Positions 25,550-34,430 of a DNA stretch of 64,000 bases are shown here, in pieces (positions within the stretch are counted from its first letter, which is position 1; every line of letters starts with the position of its first letter). The notes beneath the pieces are model-generated. The model was not told where the DNA came from. It searched no databases and worked only from the letters and a program-made list of their open reading frames with translations. Source of the DNA: Streptomyces hyaluromycini (lineage in GTDB: Bacteria; Actinomycetota; Actinomycetes; Streptomycetales; Streptomycetaceae); NCBI RefSeq assembly GCF_002217755.1, contig NZ_BCFL01000035.1, positions 1 through 64,000 of the forward strand. The letters run 5' to 3'. A program made the translations under genes and the position numbers.

Positions 25550-27172
25550 TCAGCCGCGCAGCTGCTCGTACGCGGGCAGCGTCAGGAAGTCCGCGTAGTT
25601 GTCGTCGAGGGCGACGGTGAGCAGCAGGTCGTGGGCCTGCTGCCAGTGGCCGGCCGCGAAGGCCTCGTCGCCGGTCTCCGCGCGGATGGCGGCGAGTTCC
25701 TCGGCGGCGATCCTGCGGGCCAGCTCCGGCGTGGCCTTCTCGCCGTTCTCGAACTCGACACCGGCGTTGATCCACTGCCAGATCTGCGACCGCGAGATCT
25801 CGGCGGTGGCCGCGTCCTCCATGAGGTTGAAGATGGCCACCGCGCCGAGGCCGCGCAGCCACGCCTCGATGTAACGGATGCCCACCTGCACGGCGTTGAC
25901 CAGACCTGCGTAGGTCGGCTTCGCCTTCAGCGAGTCGACCGCGATCAGGTCGGCGGCCTCGACGTGGACGTCCTCGCGCAGCCGGTCCTTCTGGTTGGGT
26001 TTGTCGCCGAGGACCCGGTCGAAGGACTCCATGGCGATCGGGACCAGGTCGGGGTGGGCGACCCAGGAGCCGTCGAAACCGTCGTTCGCCTCGCGGTCCT
26101 TGTCGGCGCGCACCTTCTCGAAGGCGACCTTGTTGACCTCGGCGTCCCGGCGGGACGGGATGAAGGCCGCCATGCCGCCGATCGCGTGCGCGCCGCGCTT
26201 GTGGCAGGTGCGGACGAGGAGTTCGGTGTACGCCCGCATGAACGGGGCGGTCATCGTGACGGCGTTGCGGTCCGGGAGGACGAACCGGGGCCCGCCGTCA
26301 CGGAAGTTCTTGACGATGGAGAAGAGGTAGTCCCAGCGGCCGGCGTTCAACCCGGAGGCGTGGTCGCGCAGTTCGTAGAGGATCTCCTCCATCTCGTACG
26401 CGGCCGTGATCGTCTCGATCAGCACGGTGGCGCGGACGGTGCCCTGCGGGATGCCGACGTAGTCCTGCGCGAAGACGAACACGTCGTTCCAGAGCCGGGC
26501 TTCGAGGTGCGACTCGGTCTTCGGGAGGTAGAAGTACGGTCCCTTGCCGAGGTCGAGCAGCCGCTGCGCGTTGTGGAAGAAGTAGAGCCCGAAGTCGACG
26601 AAGGCGCCGGGCACCTGCTCGCCGTCGACCTCCACGTGCCGCTCGTTCAGGTGCCAGCCGCGCGGCCGCATGACGACCGTCGCGAGCTCCTCGTCCGGGC
26701 GCAGCGCGTACGACTTGCCGCTCGCCGGGTCCGTGAAGTCGATGGTCCGGGTGTAGGCGTCGATCAGGTTCAGCTGACCCAGGACGACGTTCTCCCAGGT
26801 CGGCGCGGAGGCGTCCTCGAAGTCCGCGAGCCAGATCCGGGCGCCCGAGTTGAGCGCGTTGATGGTCATCTTGCGGTCGGTGGGACCGGTGATCTCGACC
26901 CGGCGGTCGTTCAGCGCCGCGGGGGAGGGCGCCACCCGCCAGGAGTCGTCCGCGCGGACGGCGGCGGTCTCCGGGAGGAAGTCCAGGGTCGAGGTACGGG
27001 CGATCTCGGCGCGGCGCTCGGCGCGGCGGGCGAGGAGTTCGGCACGGCGCGGCGAGAACCGCCGGTGCAGCTCGGCCACGAAGGCGAGCGCCGCGTCGGT
27101 GAGGACCTCCTCCTGCCGGGGCAGGGGCGCGGCGTCGACGATGGCCGGCGGAGACGGCGCTGGTGCGGACAT
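25550..27172 (-). CDS. aceB: Malate synthase A
   Basis: A 540-residue enzyme condensing glyoxylate with acetyl-CoA to malate. The full-length isoform A family is recognisable throughout: NDRRVEITGPTDRKM, INALNSGARIWLADFEDASA, the signature KTESHLEARLWNDVFVFAQD and the C-terminal RYIEAWLRGLGAVAIFNLME. The ATG at 27172 is preceded by GAAGG in the leader. It lies near allantoin genes whose breakdown yields glyoxylate, and a TTCC-N7-GGAA palindrome at 27276-27290 lies about 105 bp upstream. It corresponds to the arrangement recalled for S. coelicolor, where malate synthase is near allR and allB. Confidence 0.96.
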   Translation of the reverse strand: MSAPAPSPPAIVDAAPLPRQEEVLTDAALAFVAELHRRFSPRRAELLARRAERRAEIARTSTLDFLPETAAVRADDSWRVAPSPAALNDRRVEITGPTDRKMTINALNSGARIWLADFEDASAPTWENVVLGQLNLIDAYTRTIDFTDPASGKSYALRPDEELATVVMRPRGWHLNERHVEVDGEQVPGAFVDFGLYFFHNAQRLLDLGKGPYFYLPKTESHLEARLWNDVFVFAQDYVGIPQGTVRATVLIETITAAYEMEEILYELRDHASGLNAGRWDYLFSIVKNFRDGGPRFVLPDRNAVTMTAPFMRAYTELLVRTCHKRGAHAIGGMAAFIPSRRDAEVNKVAFEKVRADKDREANDGFDGSWVAHPDLVPIAMESFDRVLGDKPNQKDRLREDVHVEAADLIAVDSLKAKPTYAGLVNAVQVGIRYIEAWLRGLGAVAIFNLMEDAATAEISRSQIWQWINAGVEFENGEKATPELARRIAAEELAAIRAETGDEAFAAGHWQQAHDLLLTVALDDNYADFLTLPAYEQLRG

Positions 27173-27275
27173 GAGCTGTCACTTCCTTCAGCGGTGGCAC
27201 CGGGTGCCAGTCGTTCCGGGTAGAGCGAAGCGCACCCCGAACAGGGCCAGGCGCTTCTGAACAGTGGATACTAGT

Positions 27276-27290
27276 TTCCTCATCGTGGAA
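27276..27290 (-). promoter_or_regulatory. Putative IclR/AllR operator upstream of aceB
   Basis: The palindrome TTCC-TCATCGT-GGAA has the same 15-bp geometry as the site at 29413-29427 before allB, sharing GTGGAA. This suggests joint control of malate synthase and allantoin genes by the IclR-family protein encoded at 28523-29311. The assignment is inferred from shared sequence. Confidence 0.6.
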
Positions 27291-27356
27291 GTTCAATGGT
27301 TTGTTGATGTCGAGATTCTCCGAGTCGAGCAAAGGCGGCGCTCAGTGCCATCCCGC

Positions 27357-27956
27357 TCACTCAAGGTGGCCCAGGTCCGCTTCCGTGTCGATGTCGTACG
27401 GCTCGGCCACATCCCCGCACTCGACGAGCGTGATCGCGTCCTCGTGGGCCTTGAGGTAGGCGCGGGCGCCCCGGTCGCCGGTCGCGCTCGCGGCGATCCC
27501 CGCCCAGTGCCGGGCGCCGAACAGCACGGGATGCCCGCGCACCCCGTCGTAGGCGGCCGACACCAGCGACGACTCGTCCCGGAAACCGGTGACGACCCGC
27601 GCGACCGCCGCCGCGCCGATCCCCGGCTGGTCCACCAGCGACACCAGGGCCGCCCGCACCCCCGCCCCGGCGAGCGACTCCAGCCCCACCCGCAGCGAGG
27701 ACCCCATGCCCTGCGCCCAGTCCGGGTTCTCCACGACCACGCAGCCGCCCAGCTCGGCCCGCTCCCGCACGTCGTCCGCACGGGCCCCCAGAACCACGTG
27801 CACCGGCCCGCAGCCGCCCGCGCGCAGCACCCCGGCCGCGTACTCCACCAGCGGCCGGCCCCGATGCGTCAGCAGCGCCTTGGGCCGCCCGCCGAGCCGT
27901 CTGCCACCGCCGGCGGCGAGCAGCAGCCCGGCGATCCGGTCATGCGTGTCCGTCAT
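27357..27956 (-). CDS. MobA-like nucleotidyltransferase
   Basis: A 199-residue protein from ATG 27956. The NTP-transferase start GLLLAAGGGRRLGGRPKALL binds the nucleotide, and LVSLVDQPGI and GVRGHPVLFGARHW match MocA/PucB-type molybdopterin cytidylyl- or nucleotidyltransferases. Such enzymes finish the molybdenum cofactor of xanthine dehydrogenase, so its place among purine-degradation genes fits. No xdh genes are in the window, so the partner enzyme is inferred. Confidence 0.85.
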   Translation of the reverse strand: MTDTHDRIAGLLLAAGGGRRLGGRPKALLTHRGRPLVEYAAGVLRAGGCGPVHVVLGARADDVRERAELGGCVVVENPDWAQGMGSSLRVGLESLAGAGVRAALVSLVDQPGIGAAAVARVVTGFRDESSLVSAAYDGVRGHPVLFGARHWAGIAASATGDRGARAYLKAHEDAITLVECGDVAEPYDIDTEADLGHLE

Positions 27957-28111
27957 GCGTCCTGCATACCCGACGCCGGGGCCGGCGGGCGGTTCCGAAG
28001 GGCTGAAATTCCGTCCGCGCTGTAGCGCTTTCCGTACGGGAGGGCGTTTACTGACCCGCGTCCCCGGGCGCCCGACCACCGTCCTGGGCACCTGGCGAGG
28101 GGGGGAGAGCT

Positions 28112-28426
28112 GTGTTGCGGAGCTTGGGGCAGAGGCCAGTGACCGGCAAGGACGAGGATCCGAGGGTGACGGAACTACGCACGGCGGTCTCCCGGCTGCG
28201 CCGCGAACTGGCCGCACATCCGGCCGAGTTCCCGGACCGCGCGATAGCCGAGGACGAACTGGCGGCCCTGGCGGCGATGGCGACGGGCGGCATCCCGGAG
28301 ATCCCCCGCCTGCGCCGCTCCCTGTTACTGATAGCGGGCGCGATCGGCTCGATGAGCGCCCTGTCCCGGGGCCTGTCTGACGTGCGCCAGGCGGTGGACC
28401 TGTTCGGGGAGACCCCGAGAGCCTGA
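28112..28426 (+). CDS. DUF5955 family protein
   Basis: A 104-residue protein starting at GTG 28112 behind GAGGGGGGGAG. It has an N-terminal charged helix (VTELRTAVSRLRRELAAH), a middle DRAIAEDELAALAAMA, and a hydrophobic C-terminal helix (SLLLIAGAIGSMSALS). It matches the Streptomyces DUF5955 family, of unknown function. It lies between the MobA-like gene and the regulator, divergent from the former. Confidence 0.82.
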   Translation: MLRSLGQRPVTGKDEDPRVTELRTAVSRLRRELAAHPAEFPDRAIAEDELAALAAMATGGIPEIPRLRRSLLLIAGAIGSMSALSRGLSDVRQAVDLFGETPRA

Positions 28427-28448
28427 AGACGAAGGGCGCGGTTGTTCA

Positions 28449-28490
28449 CCTAGGGGCGCGGGGAACTGCGCGACCGGCCCCCACGCACCC
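28449..28490. repeat. Dispersed Streptomyces intergenic repeat (GGGGCGCGGGGAACTGCGCGAC type)
   Basis: Starts TAGGGGCGCGGGGAACTGCG and continues into a CGACC/CCCC stretch. A related copy appears at about 40215-40265. This kind of GC-rich unit recurs between genes across Streptomyces genomes; it lies here between two gene 3' ends. Confidence 0.55.
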
Positions 28491-28522
28491 GCACTCGCCA
28501 ACGCTCCTGTCGGCCCTGCCCC

Positions 28523-29311
28523 TCAGGCTCCTGAACTCACCAACGCCTCGGACAACTCAACAGCCACCTGCTGCAGCACCGGCACGATCTTCTCGACCGC
28601 CGCCTCCGTGACCCGCCCCGCAGGCCCGGAGATCGAAATGGCGGCCGCGGTCGGCGAATCAGGCACGGACACGGCAAGACACCGCACCCCCACCTCCTGC
28701 TCGTTGTCGTCCACGGCGTACCCCAGCCGCCGCACCTCCGCCAGGGCGTCCAGGAACCCCTCCGGGGTGGTGATCGTCCTCTCGGTCGCCGCGGGCATCC
28801 CGGTCCGCCCCAGCAGCGCCCGCACCTCGGCGTCCGGCACATTCGCCAGCAACGCCTTCCCCACCCCCGTGGAATGCGGCAACACCCGCCGGCCCACCTC
28901 GGTGAACATCCGCATGCTGTGCTTCGACGGCACCTGCGCCACGTACACGATCTCGTCCCCGTCGAGCAGCGCCATGTTCGCCGTCTCCCCGGTCTCCTCG
29001 ACCAGCCGCGCGAGGTGCGGCCGCGCCCATGTGCCCAGCAGCCGGGACGCCGACTCGCCGAGGCGGATCAGCCGGGGCCCGAGCGCGTACCGCCGGTTCG
29101 ACTGCTGGCGCACATAGCCGCAGACGACCAGCGTGCGCATGAGCCGGTGGATCGTCGGCAACGGCAGCCCGCTGCTCGCGGACAGCTCGCTGAGACCCAC
29201 CTCGCCGCCCGCGTCCGCCATCCGCTCCAGCAGATCGAAGGCGCGCTCAAGGGACTGGACCCCGCCGCCGGACCTGGCGGAGTCGGTGGTGCTGGCGCTG
29301 GACGTCGGCAC
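28523..29311 (-). CDS. allR: IclR-family regulator, AllR-like
   Basis: A 262-residue IclR-type repressor. The winged helix lies at about 18-80 (VQSLERAFDLLERMADAGGE, LPLPTIHRLMRTLVVCGYV), followed by the effector domain (about 95-255: GETANMALLDGDEIVYVAQV, STGVGKALLANVPD, CLAVSVPDSPTAAAISISGP). The start is GTG 29311 with GAAAGGA upstream. It is divergent from allantoinase. AllR of S. coelicolor represses allantoin genes and responds to allantoin-pathway metabolites. Function here is assigned from family plus position, with likely operators in the intergenic region and before aceB. Confidence 0.88.
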   Translation of the reverse strand: MPTSSASTTDSARSGGGVQSLERAFDLLERMADAGGEVGLSELSASSGLPLPTIHRLMRTLVVCGYVRQQSNRRYALGPRLIRLGESASRLLGTWARPHLARLVEETGETANMALLDGDEIVYVAQVPSKHSMRMFTEVGRRVLPHSTGVGKALLANVPDAEVRALLGRTGMPAATERTITTPEGFLDALAEVRRLGYAVDDNEQEVGVRCLAVSVPDSPTAAAISISGPAGRVTEAAVEKIVPVLQQVAVELSEALVSSGA

Positions 29312-29402
29312 GGCGCGTTCCTTTCGGGGCTGGCGGGAAGGGCAGAAGCCTACCCGTCAGTCGGTTGACTCCCTGGTCGTGCGTAGCTACGTTCTGCTTG
29401 CC

Positions 29403-29427
29403 GGAATTGTAATTCCGCTTTGTGGAA
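29403..29427 (+). promoter_or_regulatory. Overlapping palindromes, putative AllR operators between allR and allB
   Basis: GGAATTGTAATTCC (29403-29416) is a perfect inverted repeat. It overlaps TTCC-GCTTTGT-GGAA (29413-29427), which shares 15-bp geometry and GTGGAA with the aceB-upstream site. A weaker related site, TTCC-GTTACGT-GGGT, starts at 29521. The position between divergent genes suits control of both. Confidence 0.6.
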
Positions 29428-29584
29428 ACGTCCAGAGTGGGCGCCTGTGAGGCCCTGAGAAGCAGTGTGCCCTTGACGGCGCGGGAGCGGGAGTGAAGAC
29501 TCCTTCAACAGAACGTTGAATTCCGTTACGTGGGTGTAAATCCCGTTTCCCGGAAGTAAAACGGCGGCAGAGAGAGGGGTCCGG

Positions 29585-30925
29585 GTGTCCGACGCTGAAC
29601 TGGTGCTGCGCTCGACGCGCGTCATCACCCCGGAGGGGACGCGGGCCGCCTCGGTCGCCGTGTCCGCCGGGACGATCACGGCCGTACTGCCCTACGACGC
29701 CCCCGTCCCGGAGGGCACCCGCCTGGAGGACTTCGGCGACGACGTCCTGCTGCCCGGCCTGGTCGACACCCACGTCCACGTGAACGACCCCGGCCGCACC
29801 GAGTGGGAGGGCTTCTGGACCGCGACCCGCGCCGCGGCGGCCGGCGGCATCACCACCCTGGTCGACATGCCGCTCAACTCCCTCCCGCCGACCACGACCG
29901 TGGAGAACCTCCGCGTCAAGCGGCAGGTCGCGGCCGACAAGGCGCACATCGACGTCGGCTTCTGGGGCGGCGCGCTGCCCGACAACGTCAAGGACCTGCG
30001 CCCGCTGCACGAGGCCGGCGTCTTCGGCTTCAAGGCGTTCCTGTCGCCGTCCGGCGTCGACGAGTTCCCGCATCTCGACCAGGAGCAGCTGGCCCGGTCG
30101 CTGGCGGAGATCGCCTCCTTCGACGGCCTGCTGATCGTGCACGCCGAGGACCCCCACCACCTGGAGGCCGCCCCGCAACAGGGCGGGCCGAAGTACGCCG
30201 ACTTCCTCGCCTCCCGCCCGCGCGACGCGGAGGACACGGCGATCGCCCAGCTGATCGCCCGGGCGAAACGCCTGCACGCGCGCGTGCACGTCCTGCACCT
30301 GTCCTCGTCCGACGCACTGCCGCTGATCGCGGCGGCCAAGGCGGACGGCGTCCGCCTCACCGTCGAGACCTGCCCGCACTACCTCACCCTCACCGCCGAG
30401 GAAGTCCCGGACGGCGCCAGCGAGTTCAAGTGCTGCCCGCCCATCCGCGAGGCGGCCAACCAGGACCTGCTCTGGCAGGCGCTGGCCGACGGCACCGTCG
30501 ACTGCGTGGTCACCGACCACTCGCCCTCCACGGCCGACCTCAAGACGAGCGACTTCGCGACCGCGTGGGGCGGTATCTCCGGCCTCCAGCTCAGCCTCGC
30601 CGCCGTATGGACGGAAGCCCGTAGGCGCGGCCACGGTCTTGAGGACGTGGTCCGCTGGATGTCGGCCCGCACGGCCGCGCTCGTCGGCCTCGACGACCGC
30701 AAGGGCGCCATCGCGGCCGGCCGGGACGCCGACTTCGCCGTCCTCGCGCCCGACGAGACCTTCACCGTCGACCCGGCGGGCCTCCAGCACCGCAACCCGG
30801 TCACCGCGTACGCCGGCAAGACCCTGCACGGCGTCGTGAAGTCCACCTGGCTGCGCGGCGAACGCATCGTCGCGGACGGCGAGTTCACGCCCCCGAAGGG
30901 CCACCTCCTCACCCGCACCCCCTGA
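29585..30925 (+). CDS. allB: Allantoinase
   Basis: A 446-residue amidohydrolase that opens allantoin to allantoate. Metal ligands are visible: His63 and His65 (VDTHVHVNDPG), the carboxylated Lys150 (FGFKAFLSPSG), His186 (LLIVHAEDPHH), a later His (VLHLSSSDAL) and the catalytic Asp (VVTDHSPS). Length and order match bacterial AllB. The start is GTG 29585. It is followed 52 bp later by allantoicase, indicating an operon for use of allantoin as a nitrogen source. Confidence 0.96.
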   Translation: MSDAELVLRSTRVITPEGTRAASVAVSAGTITAVLPYDAPVPEGTRLEDFGDDVLLPGLVDTHVHVNDPGRTEWEGFWTATRAAAAGGITTLVDMPLNSLPPTTTVENLRVKRQVAADKAHIDVGFWGGALPDNVKDLRPLHEAGVFGFKAFLSPSGVDEFPHLDQEQLARSLAEIASFDGLLIVHAEDPHHLEAAPQQGGPKYADFLASRPRDAEDTAIAQLIARAKRLHARVHVLHLSSSDALPLIAAAKADGVRLTVETCPHYLTLTAEEVPDGASEFKCCPPIREAANQDLLWQALADGTVDCVVTDHSPSTADLKTSDFATAWGGISGLQLSLAAVWTEARRRGHGLEDVVRWMSARTAALVGLDDRKGAIAAGRDADFAVLAPDETFTVDPAGLQHRNPVTAYAGKTLHGVVKSTWLRGERIVADGEFTPPKGHLLTRTP

Positions 30926-30977
30926 CTCCTTCTCCTGCCTCCCGCACCCGCAGCGGCCGACACCGAAAGGAACACCT

Positions 30978-32108
30978 TTGACGGCGATCCCGACCTTCAC
31001 CGGCGACGCGCACCCCTATTCCGGCGGCGACCCGTACGCGGACTACCGCACCGCCGACTTCCCCTTCACCCGGTACGCCGACCTCGCCGCCCGGCAGCTC
31101 GGTGCCGGGGTCGTCGCCGCCAACGACGAGTTCTTCGCCCAGCGGGAGAACCTGCTGGTGCCGGGGCGGGCCGAGTTCGACCCCGAGCACTTCGGGCACA
31201 AGGGCAAGATCATGGACGGCTGGGAGACGCGCCGCCGCCGCGGGGCCTCGGCCGGTCATCCCTGGCCCACCGCCGAGGACCACGACTGGGCACTGGTCCG
31301 GCTCGGCGCCGCCGGCGTCGTTCGCGGCATCGTCGTGGACACGGCCCACTTCCGCGGCAACTACCCGCAGGCGGTGTCGGTCGAGGCCACATCGGTCGCC
31401 GGCTCGCCGTCCCCGGCGGAACTCCTCGGCGACGACGTGAAATGGACGACGCTCGTCCCCCGCACCCCCGTCGGCGGCCACGCGGCGAACGGCTTCACGG
31501 TCTCCGTCGAACAGCGCTTCACCCACCTCCGCGTCAACCAGCACCCCGACGGCGGCATCGCGCGCCTGCGCGTGTACGGCGAGGTCGTGCCCGCCCCCGA
31601 GTGGCTCGCCGTGCTCGGCACCTTCGACGTGGTCGCCCTGGAGAACGGCGGCCGGGTCGAGGACGCCTCCGACCTCTTCTACTCGCCGGCCACCAACACC
31701 ATCCAGCCGGGCCGTTCCCGCAAGATGGACGACGGCTGGGAGACGCGGCGCCGCCGCGACCAGGGCAACGACTGGATCCGCTACCGGCTCGCCGCCCAGT
31801 CCCAGATCCGCGCGATCGAGATCGACACGGCGTACCTGAAGGGCAACAGCGCGGGCTGGGCGTCGGTGGCGGTCAAGGACGGCGAGGACGGCGAGGACGG
31901 CGAGGACGGCGACTGGCGGGAGATCCTCCCGCGCACCCGCCTCCAGCCGGACACGAACCACCGCTTCGTCCTGCCGACCCCCGCCGTAGGCACGCACGCG
32001 CGCGTGGACATCTTCCCGGACGGCGGAATCTCCCGGCTGCGGCTGTACGGCTCGCCGACGGAAGCGGGAGCAACGGCCCTGACCACAAGACACCGCGAAC
32101 TGTCCTGA
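30978..32108 (+). CDS. alc: Allantoicase
   Basis: A 376-residue enzyme that hydrolyses allantoate to ureidoglycolate and urea. The two allantoicase repeats are clear: GKIMDGWETRRRRG with VDTAHFRGNYPQAVSVEA (about 70-140), and SRKMDDGWETRRRRDQGNDW with IDTAYLKGNSAGWASVA (about 245-300). It starts at TTG 30978 with GAAAGGA upstream. A short in-frame duplication gives (DGE)n runs (DGEDGEDGEDGDW) in the second repeat. Ureidoglycolate is split to glyoxylate, linking the operon to malate synthase nearby. Confidence 0.95.
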   Translation: MTAIPTFTGDAHPYSGGDPYADYRTADFPFTRYADLAARQLGAGVVAANDEFFAQRENLLVPGRAEFDPEHFGHKGKIMDGWETRRRRGASAGHPWPTAEDHDWALVRLGAAGVVRGIVVDTAHFRGNYPQAVSVEATSVAGSPSPAELLGDDVKWTTLVPRTPVGGHAANGFTVSVEQRFTHLRVNQHPDGGIARLRVYGEVVPAPEWLAVLGTFDVVALENGGRVEDASDLFYSPATNTIQPGRSRKMDDGWETRRRRDQGNDWIRYRLAAQSQIRAIEIDTAYLKGNSAGWASVAVKDGEDGEDGEDGDWREILPRTRLQPDTNHRFVLPTPAVGTHARVDIFPDGGISRLRLYGSPTEAGATALTTRHRELS

Positions 32109-32198
32109 CACCCTTTCGCCCACCCACCCGCCTCGCCTTCTCACAGGCCGAACTCGAAAAGCGACGACAGAACGCAACGTCCGAGGCTGGCGGGGCGG

Positions 32199-32405
32199 GG
32201 CGGCCGGGGCTGCCGGGAGGGGACAGCCGGGGCCGTCCAGGTGGGGCGGTCGGGGGAGCCGGGATGGTCGGTTGGGTTTGGTCGGGGTGGGGTGGCTGGG
32301 GTCGTTCGGGTGGGGCGGCTGGGGGAGCCGGGACCGTCGGTTGGGTTTGGTCTGGACGGGGCGGCAGGGGTCGTCCGGGTGGGGCGGTTGGGGAGTCGGG
32401 ATGAC
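32199..32405. repeat. G-rich imperfect tandem repeat, about 69 bp x 3
   Basis: Units beginning TCGGTTGGGTTTGG start at 32268 and 32337, with a partial earlier unit. The internal GTGGGGCGG recurs at 32240, 32310 and about 32379, giving a 69-bp period. Dense G-runs could form G-quadruplexes. The rest of the 32109-32661 gap holds no supported gene; the proline-rich minus-strand frame across it is the translation of this repeat. Confidence 0.7.
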
Positions 32406-32661
32406 CGGCCGGGGAGGGCGGTCGGGATGAGGCGGTCGGGGACGTGTTGTCGGGGCCGGGCGCGGGGCGGGGGTGTCTCGATGCATGGCCGCGGTCTCCG
32501 TGTAGGTGCCCCGCCCCGCGCGGGAGATTGGTGGGGGCCGGGAGCGGGATGCTCTTCGAGGGGGGTGTCTTGCTCTTTTGAGGTCTCGCTGCTCAGGTGA
32601 CCGAGTCGGGTGGGTGGGTGGGCGAGGGGAACCGTCGGACCGTCGGCTACGTTCTTCTGCC

Positions 32662-33471
32662 GTGACTCTTCAGCAAGAAATCGTCGGCAACGCCATGCAG
32701 ATGGCGGTCGTCAACCTGCACCCCGGCCAGACCGTGTACTGCGAGGCCGGCAAGTTCCTGTTCAAGACGACGAACGTGACCATGGAGACCCGGCTGAGCG
32801 GCCCGTCGGGCAACGGCCAGTCGCAGGGCGGCGGTGGCGGCATGGGCGGCATGCTGCGCCAGGCCATGGGCACCGCCATGCAGGTCGGCCAGCGCATGCT
32901 CGCCGGTGAGTCGCTGGCGTTCCAGTACTTCACCTCCCAGGGCGGCGAGGGCACCGTCGGCTTCGCGGGCGTGCTCCCGGGCGAGATGCGCGCCCTGGAG
33001 CTGAACGGCACGCGCGCGTGGTTCGCCGAGAAGGACGCCTTCGTCGCCGCCGAGTCCACCGTGGAGTTCGGCATCGCCTTCTCCGGCGGCCGCACCGGAA
33101 TGAGCGGCGGCGAGGGCTTCATCCTGGAGAAGTTCACCGGCCACGGCACAGTGATCATCGCCGGCGCGGGCAACTTCATCGACCTGAACCCCGCCGACTT
33201 CGGCGGCCGTATCGAGGTCGACACGGGCTGCGTCGTCGCCTTCGAGGAGGGCATCCAGTACGGCGTCCAGCGTGTCGGCGGCCTCAACCGCCAGGGCGTC
33301 ATGAACGCCGTCTTCGGCGGTGAGGGCCTCTCCCTGGCCACCCTGGAGGGCAACGGCCGGGTGATCCTCCAGTCGCTCACCATCGAGAGCCTCGCCAACG
33401 CGCTGAAGAAGGCGCAGGGCGGCGACAAGCAGGGCCCGACCGGCGGACTGTTCTCGACCCACGCGGGGTGA
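32662..33471 (+). CDS. AIM24 family protein
   Basis: A 269-residue protein from GTG 32662. It matches the AIM24/TerB-associated beta-solenoid family: EIVGNAMQMAVVNLHPGQTV, GQRMLAGESLAFQYFTSQGG, ALELNGTRAWFAEKDAFVAA, GFILEKFTGHGTVIIAGAGN. A Gly-rich insertion lies at about 50-75. No catalytic residues are expected; the bacterial function is unclear. It stands alone after the repeat region. Confidence 0.88.
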   Translation: MTLQQEIVGNAMQMAVVNLHPGQTVYCEAGKFLFKTTNVTMETRLSGPSGNGQSQGGGGGMGGMLRQAMGTAMQVGQRMLAGESLAFQYFTSQGGEGTVGFAGVLPGEMRALELNGTRAWFAEKDAFVAAESTVEFGIAFSGGRTGMSGGEGFILEKFTGHGTVIIAGAGNFIDLNPADFGGRIEVDTGCVVAFEEGIQYGVQRVGGLNRQGVMNAVFGGEGLSLATLEGNGRVILQSLTIESLANALKKAQGGDKQGPTGGLFSTHAG

Positions 33472-33566
33472 GGGCACACCGGAGACCGGCCGAGCGATGA
33501 GTTGCCGGCGCCCCGGGGGTCTGAGCTGATGACAACAGACCGCAGCCCGGGAAGCAGGCACCCCTC

Positions 33567-33857
33567 ATGGGCAGACTCGTCTCCACCATGTTCGTCACCC
33601 TCGACGGCGTCTACCAGGCGCCCGGCGGCGGCGCGCTGGTCCGCTCCCTGCTGGACCTCGGCCTGGTCGACACCCTCCACCTGGTGACGTTCCCGGTCGT
33701 GCTGGGCTCCGGCCGCCGCTTCTTCCAGGAGGGCGCCGTGCCGACGAAGTTCCGGCACACCGGCGGGCGGATCACCACGTCAGGCGTCTCCATCCGGTCG
33801 TACGACATCGCGGGCCGTCCCGAGTACGGCTCGTACATCGCCGAGGCGAACGCCTAG
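33567..33857 (+). pseudogene. RibD-C/dihydrofolate-reductase-like protein with internal deletion
   Basis: The first 20 residues (GRLVSTMFVTLDGVYQAPGG) are the usual N-terminus and the last 70 (LLDLGLVDTLHLVTFPVVLG, SGRRFFQEGA) the usual C-terminus of about 190-residue YwjB/RibD-C family reductases. Roughly 90-100 middle residues, including the nucleotide-binding part, are missing without a frame break. A functional enzyme is unlikely. Confidence 0.72.
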
Positions 33858-34006
33858 CGGCCAGGCCCCGATCCTCCCCCGGGCCTGGGGCCGCCCGTGG
33901 GGGCCTCGGGCCCCAGGTTAATTCCCTGAAAACTCGGGGGACCGGCCGGGAAATTCTTCGGACTTGTCATTGACATGCCACACTCTACGCGCGTCATCAT
34001 GGAGCC

Positions 34007-34402
34007 ATGAGATTCCCCCCACGAATCACCCGCATCGGGGCCGCCGGCGCCCTGCTGTCCGCCCTCCTCGTCGGCGGTACCGTCTCCGCCGCCACCGCGG
34101 ACGCCGCTGCCAGCTCGGTCGGCAGTATCTGCTACAGCGCCCTGCCGTCGCAGGCGTACGACACGCTCGACCTGATCGCGTCGGGCGGCCCGTTCCCGTA
34201 CTCGCAGGACGGGGTCGTCTTCCGCAACCAGGAGGGCGTGCTGCCGAGCCAGTCCAGCGGCTACTACCACGAGTACACCGTGAAGACGCCCGGTTCCTCC
34301 ACCCGCGGCGCACGGCGGATCGTGACCGGCCAGGAGTACGAGGAGGACTACTACACGGCGGACCACTACGTCACGTTCAACCTGATCGACTTCGACTGCT
34401 GA
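34007..34402 (+). CDS. Secreted guanyl-specific ribonuclease (RNase Sa family)
   Basis: A 131-residue precursor. The signal peptide spans about 1-35 (RFPPRITRIGAAGALLSALL, cut near ADAAA). The mature enzyme is very close to RNase Sa: SICYSALPSQAYDTLDLIAS, GPFPYSQDGVVF, GYYHEYTVKTPG. Catalytic residues by alignment are Glu89, Arg104 and His120 (TADHYVTF). Cys42 and Cys131 should form the disulfide. ATG 34007 has GGAG just upstream. It cleaves RNA after G outside the cell. No barstar-type inhibitor gene is adjacent. Confidence 0.95.
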   Translation: MRFPPRITRIGAAGALLSALLVGGTVSAATADAAASSVGSICYSALPSQAYDTLDLIASGGPFPYSQDGVVFRNQEGVLPSQSSGYYHEYTVKTPGSSTRGARRIVTGQEYEEDYYTADHYVTFNLIDFDC

Positions 34403-34430
34403 GCCGCTGACCGAGTCGGCCCAGCGATAC

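Noticed and set aside
30909..32486. Proline-rich minus-strand frame across allantoicase and the G-rich repeat
   Set aside because: It translates the antisense of allantoicase and the 69-bp repeat; low-complexity PPHPDRP runs come from the repeat.
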